A stretch of DNA of 64,000 bases, taken from contig NZ_PEGF01000002.1 of assembly GCF_002742635.1 (NCBI RefSeq), positions 496,001 through 560,000 of the forward strand, in the 5' to 3' direction. This DNA is from Caulobacter sp. X (GTDB lineage Bacteria; Pseudomonadota; Alphaproteobacteria; Caulobacterales; Caulobacteraceae). Shown piece after piece: positions 1-7,413 of this stretch. The translations under genes and the position numbers were made by a program. The stretch's first letter is position 1, and each line of letters begins with the position of its first letter. The notes beneath the pieces were generated by a model. That model saw nothing but the letters and a program-made list of their open reading frames with translations. It had not been told where the DNA came from and made no database searches.

Positions 1-82
1 AGTCTGCGAATGACTCTCGGTCGCCGCGCGATAAGGTCGCACGATCTTCGGTTGTCCGAGCCCGACGCGGCCTGAAAAGGAT

Positions 83-802
83 CTAGGCGACGGCCGCTTT
101 TCGCTTGCGCAGGAACATGGCCGCGTCGGCCTCGGCCAGGGCGACCTCGGGATCGGCGCCGGGCTCGATCTCGCGCACGCCGTACGAGATGTGCAGCGGC
201 GCAGACCACTCTCCGAACTCGACCGGCGCGCCCATGACCGCATCGGCCAGGGCGCGGGCCTTGGTCAGGGCGGTCTCTCGATCGGCCTGGGCCAGCAGCA
301 CGGCGAACTCGTCGCCGCCCATGCGCCCGACGATGTCGCTTTCGCGGACATTGTTCAGCAGGCGCTTGGCGACAGCCTTCAGGGCCTGGTCGCCGGCGGC
401 GTGGCCGAAGCGGTCGTTGACCCACTTGAAGCCATCGAGGTCGAAGAACACCACGCTGGCCGGCGAGCCGTAGCGCTGGGCGAAGGCGGCGACGCGCTTC
501 ATCTCGCGCAGGAAGGCGCGGCGGTTCAGCACCGGGGTCAGGGCGTCCATGTCCGCCAGGTTCTGGGCCTCGTTCAGCCGCAGCTTCAGGGCCGAGACCT
601 CGTTCCGCAGGTCCTCGATCTCGGTCATCAGGGTCTGGAGGGCCTCGATCACCTTGGGTGTCAGGTCCGTCTCGCCGAGACCCAGGAAGGCGGCGCTGTC
701 GGGCGCGGACACCTCGCGGACCGCGACCTGGGCGCCCGCTCGCGCCAAGGCGCGCTTGCGGATGGCGGCGAAGGGTTCGGTCCGGGCGCCGGTAATCTTC
801 AT
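83..802 (-). CDS. dgcA: Diguanylate cyclase, GGDEF type with RxxD inhibitory site
   Basis: Makes cyclic di-GMP from two GTP in the cytoplasm. The 239-residue protein has no transmembrane segment. Residues about 56-84 look like a coiled coil, followed by the GGDEF domain with D86-xLT-xxxN93, the substrate motif GGDEF at 162-166, and an RESD inhibitory site at 153-156, five residues before GGDEF. That layout matches the soluble Caulobacter cyclase DgcA, known for strong product inhibition. I chose the ATG at 802; an in-frame extension to 961 would run through the divergent purE promoter region and has no domain. No input domain is visible, so activity is probably set by product feedback and expression. 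The symbol is by recognition of family and I-site, not a database match. Confidence 0.85.
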   Translation of the reverse strand: MKITGARTEPFAAIRKRALARAGAQVAVREVSAPDSAAFLGLGETDLTPKVIEALQTLMTEIEDLRNEVSALKLRLNEAQNLADMDALTPVLNRRAFLREMKRVAAFAQRYGSPASVVFFDLDGFKWVNDRFGHAAGDQALKAVAKRLLNNVRESDIVGRMGGDEFAVLLAQADRETALTKARALADAVMGAPVEFGEWSAPLHISYGVREIEPGADPEVALAEADAAMFLRKRKAAVA

Positions 803-984
803 GACCCTACGCGAATCGAAATGGCACAGCTTGAATATGGTTAACGGCAACCGCGTCAGGCGCAATCGCGGCGTACCCAGGGCGTGGTCGTAGGACGCCG
901 CGCGCTCGTGTTTCAGGCGTTTGGTGACGTTTTGGGCTTGCGCGGAGGGGGCCGCCCGCATACGGGGCGGCTTTCATCAACGGG

Positions 985-1485
985 ATGACGCCGATGTCTT
1001 CGACCACCCCGCCTGTCGCCATCATCATGGGCAGCCGTTCGGACTGGCCAACCATGAAGGGCGCCGCCGATGCGCTGGACAGCCTGGGCGTGGCCTGGGA
1101 GGCGAAGGTGGTCTCGGCCCACCGCACCCCGCAGCGTCTGTTCGACTTCGCCACGGGCGCGGAAAAGGCCGGCTACAAGGTGATCATCGCCGGCGCCGGC
1201 GGCGCGGCGCACCTGCCGGGCATGGCCGCCTCGATGACCAACCTGCCGGTGCTGGGCGTGCCGGTGCAGTCCAAGGCGCTGTCGGGTCTCGATTCCCTGC
1301 TCTCGATCGTCCAGATGCCGGGCGGCGTTCCCGTCGCCACCCTGGCGATCGGCGAGGCCGGGGCCAAGAACGCCGGCCTCTTGGCCGCCCAGATCCTGGC
1401 CCTGTCGGACGCGAATCTCGCCCAGCGTCTGGCGGCCTTCCGCGCGGCCCAGACCGACAGCGTCGCCGAAAGCGTCGAGGACTAA
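985..1485 (+). CDS. purE: N5-carboxyaminoimidazole ribonucleotide mutase PurE
   Basis: Converts N5-CAIR to CAIR in de novo purine synthesis. The 166-residue protein has the family signature near the N-terminus (GSRSDW at about 16-21, then SAHRTP) and the glycine-rich [12 protein letters not shown] loop that binds the substrate phosphate. Length is normal for class I PurE. It lies 9 bp upstream of purK, whose product supplies its substrate, so the two are almost certainly co-transcribed. A second ATG three codons in is a possible alternative start. It diverges from dgcA over a 182-bp spacer that should hold both promoters. Confidence 0.95.
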   Translation: MTPMSSTTPPVAIIMGSRSDWPTMKGAADALDSLGVAWEAKVVSAHRTPQRLFDFATGAEKAGYKVIIAGAGGAAHLPGMAASMTNLPVLGVPVQSKALSGLDSLLSIVQMPGGVPVATLAIGEAGAKNAGLLAAQILALSDANLAQRLAAFRAAQTDSVAESVED

Positions 1486-1494
1486 GAGATCAAG

Positions 1495-2580
1495 ATGGCT
1501 GAGTTCCCCCTGGCCCCCGGCTCGACCATCGGCATCCTGGGCGGCGGACAGCTGGGCCGCATGCTGGCCCTGGCCGCCGCGCGTCTCGGCTTCGACGTGG
1601 TGATCCAGGATCCGGAAGAGGCCTCGCCCGCCGGCCGCGTCGCCGCCCGCCAGATCGTCGCCGCCTATGACGACCGCTGGGCCCTCAAGCGCCTGGCCGA
1701 GGCCTGCGACGTCGTCACCTACGAGTTCGAGAACGTCCCCGCCGACACGGTGGCCGAGCTGGCCGCCCTGGGCGCGGTGGTCTCGCCCGGCGCCAAGGCC
1801 CTGGCCGCCGCCCAGGACCGCGTCGCCGAGAAGAGCTTCCTGGCCGAGATCGGCGTGCCCACCGTGGCTTTCGCCGCCGTCCACGACAGCGAGAGCTTGG
1901 CGCAGGCCGTGGCCCGCATCGGCGCGCCGTCTCTGCTGAAGACCCGTCGCGAAGGCTATGACGGCAAGGGCCAGGCCTGGATCCAGCGCGCTGGCGAGGC
2001 CGAGGAAGCCTATGACCGCATCGGCCGTCAGGCCGCGATCCTCGAGGCCCCGGCCGACTTCGGCCGTGAGCTGTCGGTGATCGCCGCGCGCGGTCGCGAC
2101 GGCGAGATCGCCTGCTATCCGGTCAGCGAGAACCACCACGAGGGCGGGGTCCTGCGCCGCACCGTCGCCCCGGCCAAGATCACGCCGGCGACCCGCGACC
2201 AGGCCGAGGCCATCGCCGCCAAGATCCTCACCGCGCTGGACTATGTCGGCGTGATCGGGGTCGAGCTGTTCGAGCTGGCTGGCGGCAAGCTGCTGGTCAA
2301 CGAGTTCGCCCCGCGCGTCCACAACACCGGCCACTGGACCCAGGACGGCTGCGAGGTCGACCAGTTCGAGCAGCACATCCGCGCCGTCGCCGGCTGGCCG
2401 CTGGGTCCCACCCAGCCGCACCATCACGTCGAGATGACCAACCTGCTGGGCGCCGACGTCGACGCCTGGAAGAAGCTGGCCGCCGAGCCGGAGACCCGCG
2501 TCCACCTCTACGGCAAGGGCGAGGCCCGCCCCGGCCGCAAGATGGGCCACGTCAATCGCTTAAGGCCGCTGCGGGACTGA
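1495..2580 (+). CDS. purK: N5-carboxyaminoimidazole ribonucleotide synthase PurK
   Basis: ATP-grasp enzyme that carboxylates AIR with bicarbonate to N5-CAIR, the step before PurE. The 361-residue protein opens with the dinucleotide-like loop GILGGGQLGRML, has the KTRREGYDGKGQ ATP-grasp loop in the middle and the metal-binding NEFAPRVHNTGHWT segment near the C-terminus. It follows purE by 9 bp and forms a purEK operon. Its last 29 bases overlap, tail to tail, with the acyltransferase gene on the opposite strand. Confidence 0.95.
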   Translation: MAEFPLAPGSTIGILGGGQLGRMLALAAARLGFDVVIQDPEEASPAGRVAARQIVAAYDDRWALKRLAEACDVVTYEFENVPADTVAELAALGAVVSPGAKALAAAQDRVAEKSFLAEIGVPTVAFAAVHDSESLAQAVARIGAPSLLKTRREGYDGKGQAWIQRAGEAEEAYDRIGRQAAILEAPADFGRELSVIAARGRDGEIACYPVSENHHEGGVLRRTVAPAKITPATRDQAEAIAAKILTALDYVGVIGVELFELAGGKLLVNEFAPRVHNTGHWTQDGCEVDQFEQHIRAVAGWPLGPTQPHHHVEMTNLLGADVDAWKKLAAEPETRVHLYGKGEARPGRKMGHVNRLRPLRD

Positions 2581-3541
2581 GGACAGTCCGCGGCGTCGGG
2601 GGCGTGAGCCGCGTCTTCAGTCGCAACGCCGGCTTTTCGACCAGCAACCAGGACAGGGCCGCGCAGGGCAAGGCGAGCGCTAGCGAGCTTAGCAGGTTCA
2701 GCGCGCCGCGCTCGGCCAGCATCTGCTGCAGCGGAAAGCTGTAGATGTAGAGCCCGTACGACAGGTCGACCGGGGGCCTGGGCAGGGGCAAGGCGCCCAG
2801 CCGGACGACCAGGGCGGGCAGGGCCAGGAACCAGAGTGGCGTGAGCAGGAGCGGGATCGTCACGATCGCAAGCCAGACCGGCGGCGCCGCGCGGCTTGTC
2901 CAGAACCCGGCGCCCGCCAGGAACAGGAAACCGTTCAGACTGGCCAGATAGACGATGCGGAAGAAGTCGCCCCGCGCGTCGAGGCCGGCGACGTGCAAGC
3001 CGATCGTCACGCCCGCCGCGATGATCGCGAGCGACGCCAGGGGCCTGGTCGTCGCCTGGCGCGCCGCGCCGAGGGCGGCGAGGGCGAGATAGGCGGTGAA
3101 CTCCAGCCGCAGCGTCCACAGCGAGCCGTTGACGACGCCGGCCATCGGCGCGGCCAGGAACACGCCCGGCAGGTCGTAGGTGACGGCATAGAGGCTGAGG
3201 TTCCTCAGCACGTAGCCGTAGGGGGCCTGATCTCGGAGATAGTCGCCAAGGCCCACCGTGCTGACCAGCGGACCCAGGACGAAGGCGGTGAACAGCAGCG
3301 CGATCGCCAGGCCGGGAAAGATCCGCAGCGCGCGTTTGGCGACGAAGACGCCGAGGCTGGGCGCCCGCGCGAGGCTGCCGGCGACCAGATAGCCGCTGAT
3401 CACGAAGAAGATCCCCACGCCCAGCGCGCCCAAGTCAGCGCCGCCGCCGAGCATGAGGGGCGGTCGCCCGTCCAGCACCCGCGCGTGGTGGGCGATCACC
3501 AGGATCGCCGCGGCCAGCCGCAAATAGTCGTAGCCCCCCAT
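2552..3541 (-). CDS. Acyltransferase 3 family membrane protein
   Basis: Integral membrane O-acyltransferase of the OafA/NodX type, which acetylates or otherwise acylates surface polysaccharides or lipids; the acceptor cannot be read from sequence. The 329 residues contain about ten hydrophobic segments. The N-terminus MGGYDYLRLAAAILVIAHHARV carries the typical R-x(10) and HH pair of the family in the first helix (RLAAAILVIAHH), and FFVISGYL appears in the second. It is a single gene, overlapping the 3' end of purK by 29 bp in convergent orientation. No glycan cluster surrounds it, so the substrate is open. Confidence 0.85.
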   Translation of the reverse strand: MGGYDYLRLAAAILVIAHHARVLDGRPPLMLGGGADLGALGVGIFFVISGYLVAGSLARAPSLGVFVAKRALRIFPGLAIALLFTAFVLGPLVSTVGLGDYLRDQAPYGYVLRNLSLYAVTYDLPGVFLAAPMAGVVNGSLWTLRLEFTAYLALAALGAARQATTRPLASLAIIAAGVTIGLHVAGLDARGDFFRIVYLASLNGFLFLAGAGFWTSRAAPPVWLAIVTIPLLLTPLWFLALPALVVRLGALPLPRPPVDLSYGLYIYSFPLQQMLAERGALNLLSSLALALPCAALSWLLVEKPALRLKTRLTPPTPRTVLSPAAALSD

Positions 3542-3618
3542 GGCCCCCTCATGATCCAGTCCCCGACTGAATTTAGAGCCCGGATCGCCTGGCCCGGCAA
3601 GAACGAGGGGAGATTTGC

Positions 3619-4182
3619 GTGGCGGTGATCCTTGAAACGGACCGGCTGATCCTGCGCCTGCCCCAGCAAGCGGACTTCGACGCGGGCTGGGCCGAGTTTC
3701 ACACCGATCCTGAATGCATGCGCTATCTGGGCGGCGCGATGGCGCGAAGCGTTGCTTGGCGGGCTCTAGCCCAGGTGGTCGGAATGTGGTCGCTGCTGGG
3801 CTTTGGCCAGTTCTCGGCGATCGAGAAGGCCACCGGCCGCTGGGTCGGCCGCGTCGGACCCTGGCGCCCCGAAGGCTGGCCGGCGCCCGAGGTGGGGTGG
3901 CTGTTCCATCGCGACGCCTGGGGCAAGGGCTACGCGACCGAGGCGGCGAGGGCTTGCCTGGGACATGTCTTCGAAACCCTGGGCTGGGACTTCGTCGGCC
4001 ACATGATCCATCCGGACAACCTGCCGTCCCAAGCGGTGGCCCAGCGGCTGGGGGCGCGTCTGGTCGAGTTGGTCACTCTGCCGCCGCCGATGGACGCGGC
4101 CGGGCCGACCCAGATGTGGGGCCAGACGGCGGAGGATTGGCGAGCGGCTCAGTCGCCCTCGTCCGCCGCGTCCAGGTCCTGA
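3619..4182 (+). CDS. GNAT family N-acetyltransferase, RimJ/RimL-like
   Basis: Predicted acetyl-CoA dependent N-acetyltransferase. The 187 residues begin with the class signature ETDRLILRLPQQADFD, and the acetyl-CoA loop is seen as WGKGYATEAARA with a following HPDNLPSQAVAQRLGA stretch typical of RimJ/RimL-like enzymes. The start is the GTG at 3619, placed eight bases after a GAGGGGAG ribosome site. The substrate is unknown. The last 34 bases overlap the XRE regulator gene on the other strand. Confidence 0.85.
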   Translation: MAVILETDRLILRLPQQADFDAGWAEFHTDPECMRYLGGAMARSVAWRALAQVVGMWSLLGFGQFSAIEKATGRWVGRVGPWRPEGWPAPEVGWLFHRDAWGKGYATEAARACLGHVFETLGWDFVGHMIHPDNLPSQAVAQRLGARLVELVTLPPPMDAAGPTQMWGQTAEDWRAAQSPSSAASRS

Positions 4183-4388
4183 GCGTCGAAGGCGTAGTCC
4201 AGCAGATCGCCCGGCTTGCAGTCCAAGGCCGCGCATAGGCGCGCCAAGGTGCGGAAGCGGATACCCTTCACCTTCCCAGAGCGGAACAGCGACAGCTGGG
4301 TCTCGCTGAGGCCGACCTCGGCCGCCAGGTCGCGGGCCTTGATGCCCTTGGCGACGATCAGGGCGTCCAGAGTGACGCGGACGGGCAT
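4149..4388 (-). CDS. Small XRE/Cro-CI type regulator (helix-turn-helix)
   Basis: A 79-residue DNA-binding protein that is essentially only a helix-turn-helix domain (LAAEVGLSETQLSLFRSGK as the bihelical unit, then FRTLARLCAALDCKPGDLLDY). This is the YozG-like class that is very often paired with DUF2975 membrane proteins, as here: its ATG overlaps the stop of the upstream membrane gene by one base (TGATG). An acidic tail, DAQDLDAADEGD, ends the protein. It likely regulates its own operon and perhaps the divergent ABC genes through the repeats at 4884-4942. Confidence 0.85.
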   Translation of the reverse strand: MPVRVTLDALIVAKGIKARDLAAEVGLSETQLSLFRSGKVKGIRFRTLARLCAALDCKPGDLLDYAFDAQDLDAADEGD

Positions 4389-4852
4389 CAAATCATCTCG
4401 TCGAGTTCGGCCTGGGCCGCCAGGGCCTGGTCCATGACGCGGCCGAGCAGGAAAAGCGCGCCGCCGATCATGCCCAGCGTCATGCCGGCCACGTCGAAGT
4501 GCAGATAGCCGCCCTTGGCCTGGCCGGCCAGCCTCATCAGGTTGGTGACGACGAAGACGCTGATCACGCCGCCGATCGCCAGCGAGATTCCGACCTTGCG
4601 CATCGCTCCGGGCAGCGCGGCTTGAAGCGGCCGACCTTTCGACACCTCGCCCAGCGCCTGGCCGATCGACCAGACCCCGAACAGGTAACAGACGGCCGGA
4701 AGGTTCGAGATGAGCAGTTCCAACTTGAAGCCGCGCGGAATGATCGCCAGCGCCAGGCCAAGGATCGCGCCCACGCTGACCACCATGAACACGGCCAGCC
4801 AGCGAAACTGGCCGCACCGGCGGCGAAAACGGTCGATGTCGGGCTGGCCCAC
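4388..4852 (-). CDS. DUF2975-like four-helix membrane protein
   Basis: A 154-residue inner membrane protein with four hydrophobic helices (about residues 18-38, 47-67, 86-106 and 118-138). Its layout, and the immediately following small XRE gene, match the DUF2975 family, whose function is unknown. The gene is translationally coupled to the XRE regulator and is transcribed away from an ABC exporter. A role in sensing or tuning export is possible but is inference from context only. Confidence 0.7.
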   Translation of the reverse strand: MGQPDIDRFRRRCGQFRWLAVFMVVSVGAILGLALAIIPRGFKLELLISNLPAVCYLFGVWSIGQALGEVSKGRPLQAALPGAMRKVGISLAIGGVISVFVVTNLMRLAGQAKGGYLHFDVAGMTLGMIGGALFLLGRVMDQALAAQAELDEMI

Positions 4853-4883
4853 GGTCCTTCTCCAAGCGTGAGTTTGTGTCGTG

Positions 4884-4942
4884 TCTTTAATCTTGACTTA
4901 AAGATCGACCGCTCGCAACTTTATATCTAACTTAAAGATCGA
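4884..4942. promoter_or_regulatory. Operator-like repeats between DUF2975/XRE and ABC exporter operons
   Basis: The 13-base sequence ACTTAAAGATCGA occurs twice in the same orientation, at 4896-4908 and 4930-4942, 34 bp apart (about three helical turns). The first copy forms an inverted repeat, TCTTTAA-N7-TTAAAGA (4884-4904). The same bases also give TTAA-N7-TTAA (4887-4901), a perfect CtrA-box consensus. The block is AT-rich against a GC-rich background and sits between two divergent operons. It fits a binding site for the adjacent XRE protein; CtrA control is the alternative. Confidence 0.6.
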
Positions 4943-4955
4943 GGGGCGCTGAAGC

Positions 4956-5891
4956 ATGATCGCCGCGATAGAGACCGAAGGCCTTTCCCGACGCTTTGGC
5001 GACCGCCTGGCTGTCGACGGGGTGTCCATGACCGTGCCCGAACAGGCGGTGTACGGCTTCCTGGGTCGCAACGGCGCGGGCAAGACCACGACGCTGAAGA
5101 TGGTGCTGGGCTTGCTGCGGCCCTCCGCTGGACGCGTGCGTGTTCTTGGTCTGGATGTCGCTCGCCAGCGGATGGCGGCGGTGCGTCGAATCGGGGCGCT
5201 GCTGGAGGCGCACGGCTTCTACGGCAACCTGACCGGGCGCGAGAATCTGGCCCTGACGGCGACCCTGCTGGGCCTTAGCGCGACCGAGGTCGAGCGGGTG
5301 CTGGAGGTGGTCGAGATGCGTTCCGACGCGGGCCGCAAGGTCGGCGGCTACTCCCTGGGCATGCGCCAGCGGCTGGGACTGGCCCGCGCCATGCTGGGCG
5401 CGCCGCCCGTGCTGCTGTTGGACGAGCCGACAAATGGTCTGGATCCGGACGGCATCGCCGACATGCGCCGCTTCCTGAAGAGCCTGCCGGAGCGCGCCGG
5501 CGCCACGGTGCTGCTGTCCAGCCACCTGCTGGGCGAGATCGAGCAGACCGCCACCCACGTGGGCGTCGTGGACGCGGGCCGCCTGGTGCTGGAGGGCGAG
5601 CTGGCGCGGCTGAAGGCCGAGCTGGCGCCCGAACTGATCCTGCGGACCGGCGACGATATGCGGGCCGTGAGTCTGCTGCTGGCGCACGGCCGCTCGCCCG
5701 TTGCCGCCGAGACGGGCCTGACCGTGGCGCTGAGGGCCGGAGAGGACGCCGACCAGGCCGCCGCCGCCATCACCCGCCTGCTGGTCGAGAACGGCGCGTC
5801 TGTCTTCGCCATCGGCCCGCGCGAACAGTCCTTGGAGGACATCTATCGCCGCGTCGCTGGTTCCCGTCCGTCCCTAGCCGAGGCCGCCTGA
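4956..5891 (+). CDS. ABC transporter ATP-binding protein
   Basis: ATPase subunit of an ABC-2 type exporter. The 311 residues contain Walker A GRNGAGKTT (about 37-45), signature SLGMRQ (133-138, a degenerate LSGGQ as found in bacitracin and lantibiotic-immunity exporters), and Walker B LLLDEP (153-158). The C-terminal 90 residues lack ATPase motifs and resemble the accessory domain of BcrA/CcmA-like subunits. Its stop overlaps the start of the permease gene by one base. The substrate is unknown; self-protection against peptides or envelope stress is a family-based guess. Confidence 0.9.
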   Translation: MIAAIETEGLSRRFGDRLAVDGVSMTVPEQAVYGFLGRNGAGKTTTLKMVLGLLRPSAGRVRVLGLDVARQRMAAVRRIGALLEAHGFYGNLTGRENLALTATLLGLSATEVERVLEVVEMRSDAGRKVGGYSLGMRQRLGLARAMLGAPPVLLLDEPTNGLDPDGIADMRRFLKSLPERAGATVLLSSHLLGEIEQTATHVGVVDAGRLVLEGELARLKAELAPELILRTGDDMRAVSLLLAHGRSPVAAETGLTVALRAGEDADQAAAAITRLLVENGASVFAIGPREQSLEDIYRRVAGSRPSLAEAA

Positions 5892-6616
5892 TGCTCGCCG
5901 TCCTGTCCGTCGAACTTCGCAAATTGAACCGATCCCTGGCCGCCGTGCTGGTCCTGGCCGCGCCGTGTCTGATCGGCTTCTTCACGTTCTTCGCCCTGCT
6001 GCGGAACAAGCACCCGTCGCCGTGGGAGACCTTGCTCCAGACATCAACGGGCATCTGGGCCTTTTTCATGCTGCCGATGAGCGTCACCGCCCTGACGGCC
6101 TTGGTCGCTCAGATGGAGCACACCCCGCGCGCCTGGGATCATCTGCGCGCCTTGCCGGTGGCGCGCTGGAAGCTCTACGCGGCCAAGGCGATCTGCGTTG
6201 TGGCCCTGGTCGTGGTCATGACCTTGCTGAACCAGGTGATCACCTGGGGCGCGATCTCCGCCGCGTCGGCGCTGAAGCCCGCCGTGGCGCCGGCCGGACC
6301 GCTTGATGTCGCCAAGGCGATGGCGCTGAACGCCAAGGTCGTGGCCGCCGCCCTGCTAATGATCGCCATCCAGATATGGACGGCGCTGCGGTTCGCCAGC
6401 TTCGCGCCAGCCCTGGCCTTAGGGATCGGCGGGACCTTCTTTTCCGTGGTGGCGACCAGCGCCAAGCAGGGGGTGTTCTTCCCTTGGCAGATGCCGGTCA
6501 ACATGCTGGCGAGCCAGCCTTGGCGCGTCGAGACCGCCTTGGCGCTGGGCGGAGGACTGGGCTTGCTAGCCCTGGTCGTCGCCATCGCCCACTTGGCGCG
6601 GCGGGAGGTTCTTTAA
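5891..6616 (+). CDS. ABC-2 type permease
   Basis: Membrane subunit of the exporter whose ATPase is encoded just upstream (one-base overlap). The 241 residues contain about six hydrophobic helices, and a charged segment after helix 2 (TPRAWDHLRALPVARWKLYAAK) matches the coupling region of lantibiotic-immunity-type ABC-2 permeases. No other transporter subunit is nearby, so the exporter probably works as a dimer of this pair. Regulation may be through the shared operator region at 4884-4942. Confidence 0.85.
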   Translation: MLAVLSVELRKLNRSLAAVLVLAAPCLIGFFTFFALLRNKHPSPWETLLQTSTGIWAFFMLPMSVTALTALVAQMEHTPRAWDHLRALPVARWKLYAAKAICVVALVVVMTLLNQVITWGAISAASALKPAVAPAGPLDVAKAMALNAKVVAAALLMIAIQIWTALRFASFAPALALGIGGTFFSVVATSAKQGVFFPWQMPVNMLASQPWRVETALALGGGLGLLALVVAIAHLARREVL

Positions 6617-6665
6617 CGCGCCACCGCCTGCTAGAGGGCGTCGCGTCCACAACGCGGAGCACGCC

Positions 6666-7376
6666 ATGACCGAACAGGCGCTCATCGGATTGATCGGCGG
6701 CATGAGCTGGGAGAGCTCGGCCCAGTACTACCGGCTGATCAACGAGGCCGTGCGCGAGCGGCTGGGCGGCGTGGCTTCGGCGCGGACCTTGATGTGGTCG
6801 TTCGACTTCGCCGAGATCGAGCGCCTGCAGCACGCCGGCCAATGGCCCGAGCTGTCGCGGCGGCTGGCCGACGCGGCCCGGGCGCTGGAGGCCGGCGGCG
6901 CCGACTTCCTGGTGCTCTGCACCAACACGATGCACCGCGAGGCCGAAACCATCGAGGCCGCGGTCCGTATCCCGCTGCTGCACATCGCCGATCCGACGGG
7001 CGAGGCGATCAAGGCGGCGGGCCTTGCCACCGTCGGCCTGCTCGGCACGGCCTTCACGATGGAGCACGGCTTCTATCGCGAGCGGCTGGAGAAGAACCAC
7101 GGCCTGACCGTGCTGACGCCAGACGCCGAGGACCGCGCCGTCGTCCACCGCATCATCTACGAGGAGCTGGTCGCCGGCCGGGTGATGGACGCCTCGCGCG
7201 AGGCCTATCGGGCGGCGATCGCGCGTCTGGTCGAGCGCGGCGCGCAGGCGATCATCCTGGGCTGCACCGAGATCATGCTGCTGATCGGCCAGGACGACAG
7301 CCCGGTCCCCGTGTTCGACACCACCACCTTGCACGCCATGGCGGCGGTGGAGCGGGCCTTGAAAGGCGCCGCCTAG
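6666..7376 (+). CDS. Aspartate/glutamate racemase family protein
   Basis: Predicted cofactor-independent amino acid racemase of the Asp/Glu/hydantoin superfamily, YgeA-like. In the 236 residues the two catalytic cysteines are seen in LC85TNTMH and ILGC200TEI, and the N-terminal GLIGGMSWESSAQYY loop is typical of this group rather than of MurI. It is a single gene with a short 5' region after the ABC operon. The natural substrate cannot be told from sequence. Confidence 0.85.
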   Translation: MTEQALIGLIGGMSWESSAQYYRLINEAVRERLGGVASARTLMWSFDFAEIERLQHAGQWPELSRRLADAARALEAGGADFLVLCTNTMHREAETIEAAVRIPLLHIADPTGEAIKAAGLATVGLLGTAFTMEHGFYRERLEKNHGLTVLTPDAEDRAVVHRIIYEELVAGRVMDASREAYRAAIARLVERGAQAIILGCTEIMLLIGQDDSPVPVFDTTTLHAMAAVERALKGAA

Positions 7377-7413
7377 CCGATAGGGTGCCTCCGCCCCGTG
7401 CCGGAGTTCTCCA

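Noticed and set aside
913..2550. Long open frame antisense to purE-purK
   Set aside because: It is a shadow of the third-position GC bias of purEK; composition is Gly/Ala/Arg/Gln-rich with no domain.
4887..4901. TTAA-N7-TTAA taken alone as proof of CtrA control
   Set aside because: The site is also part of a repeated operator-like sequence beside an XRE gene, so CtrA control is kept only as an alternative.
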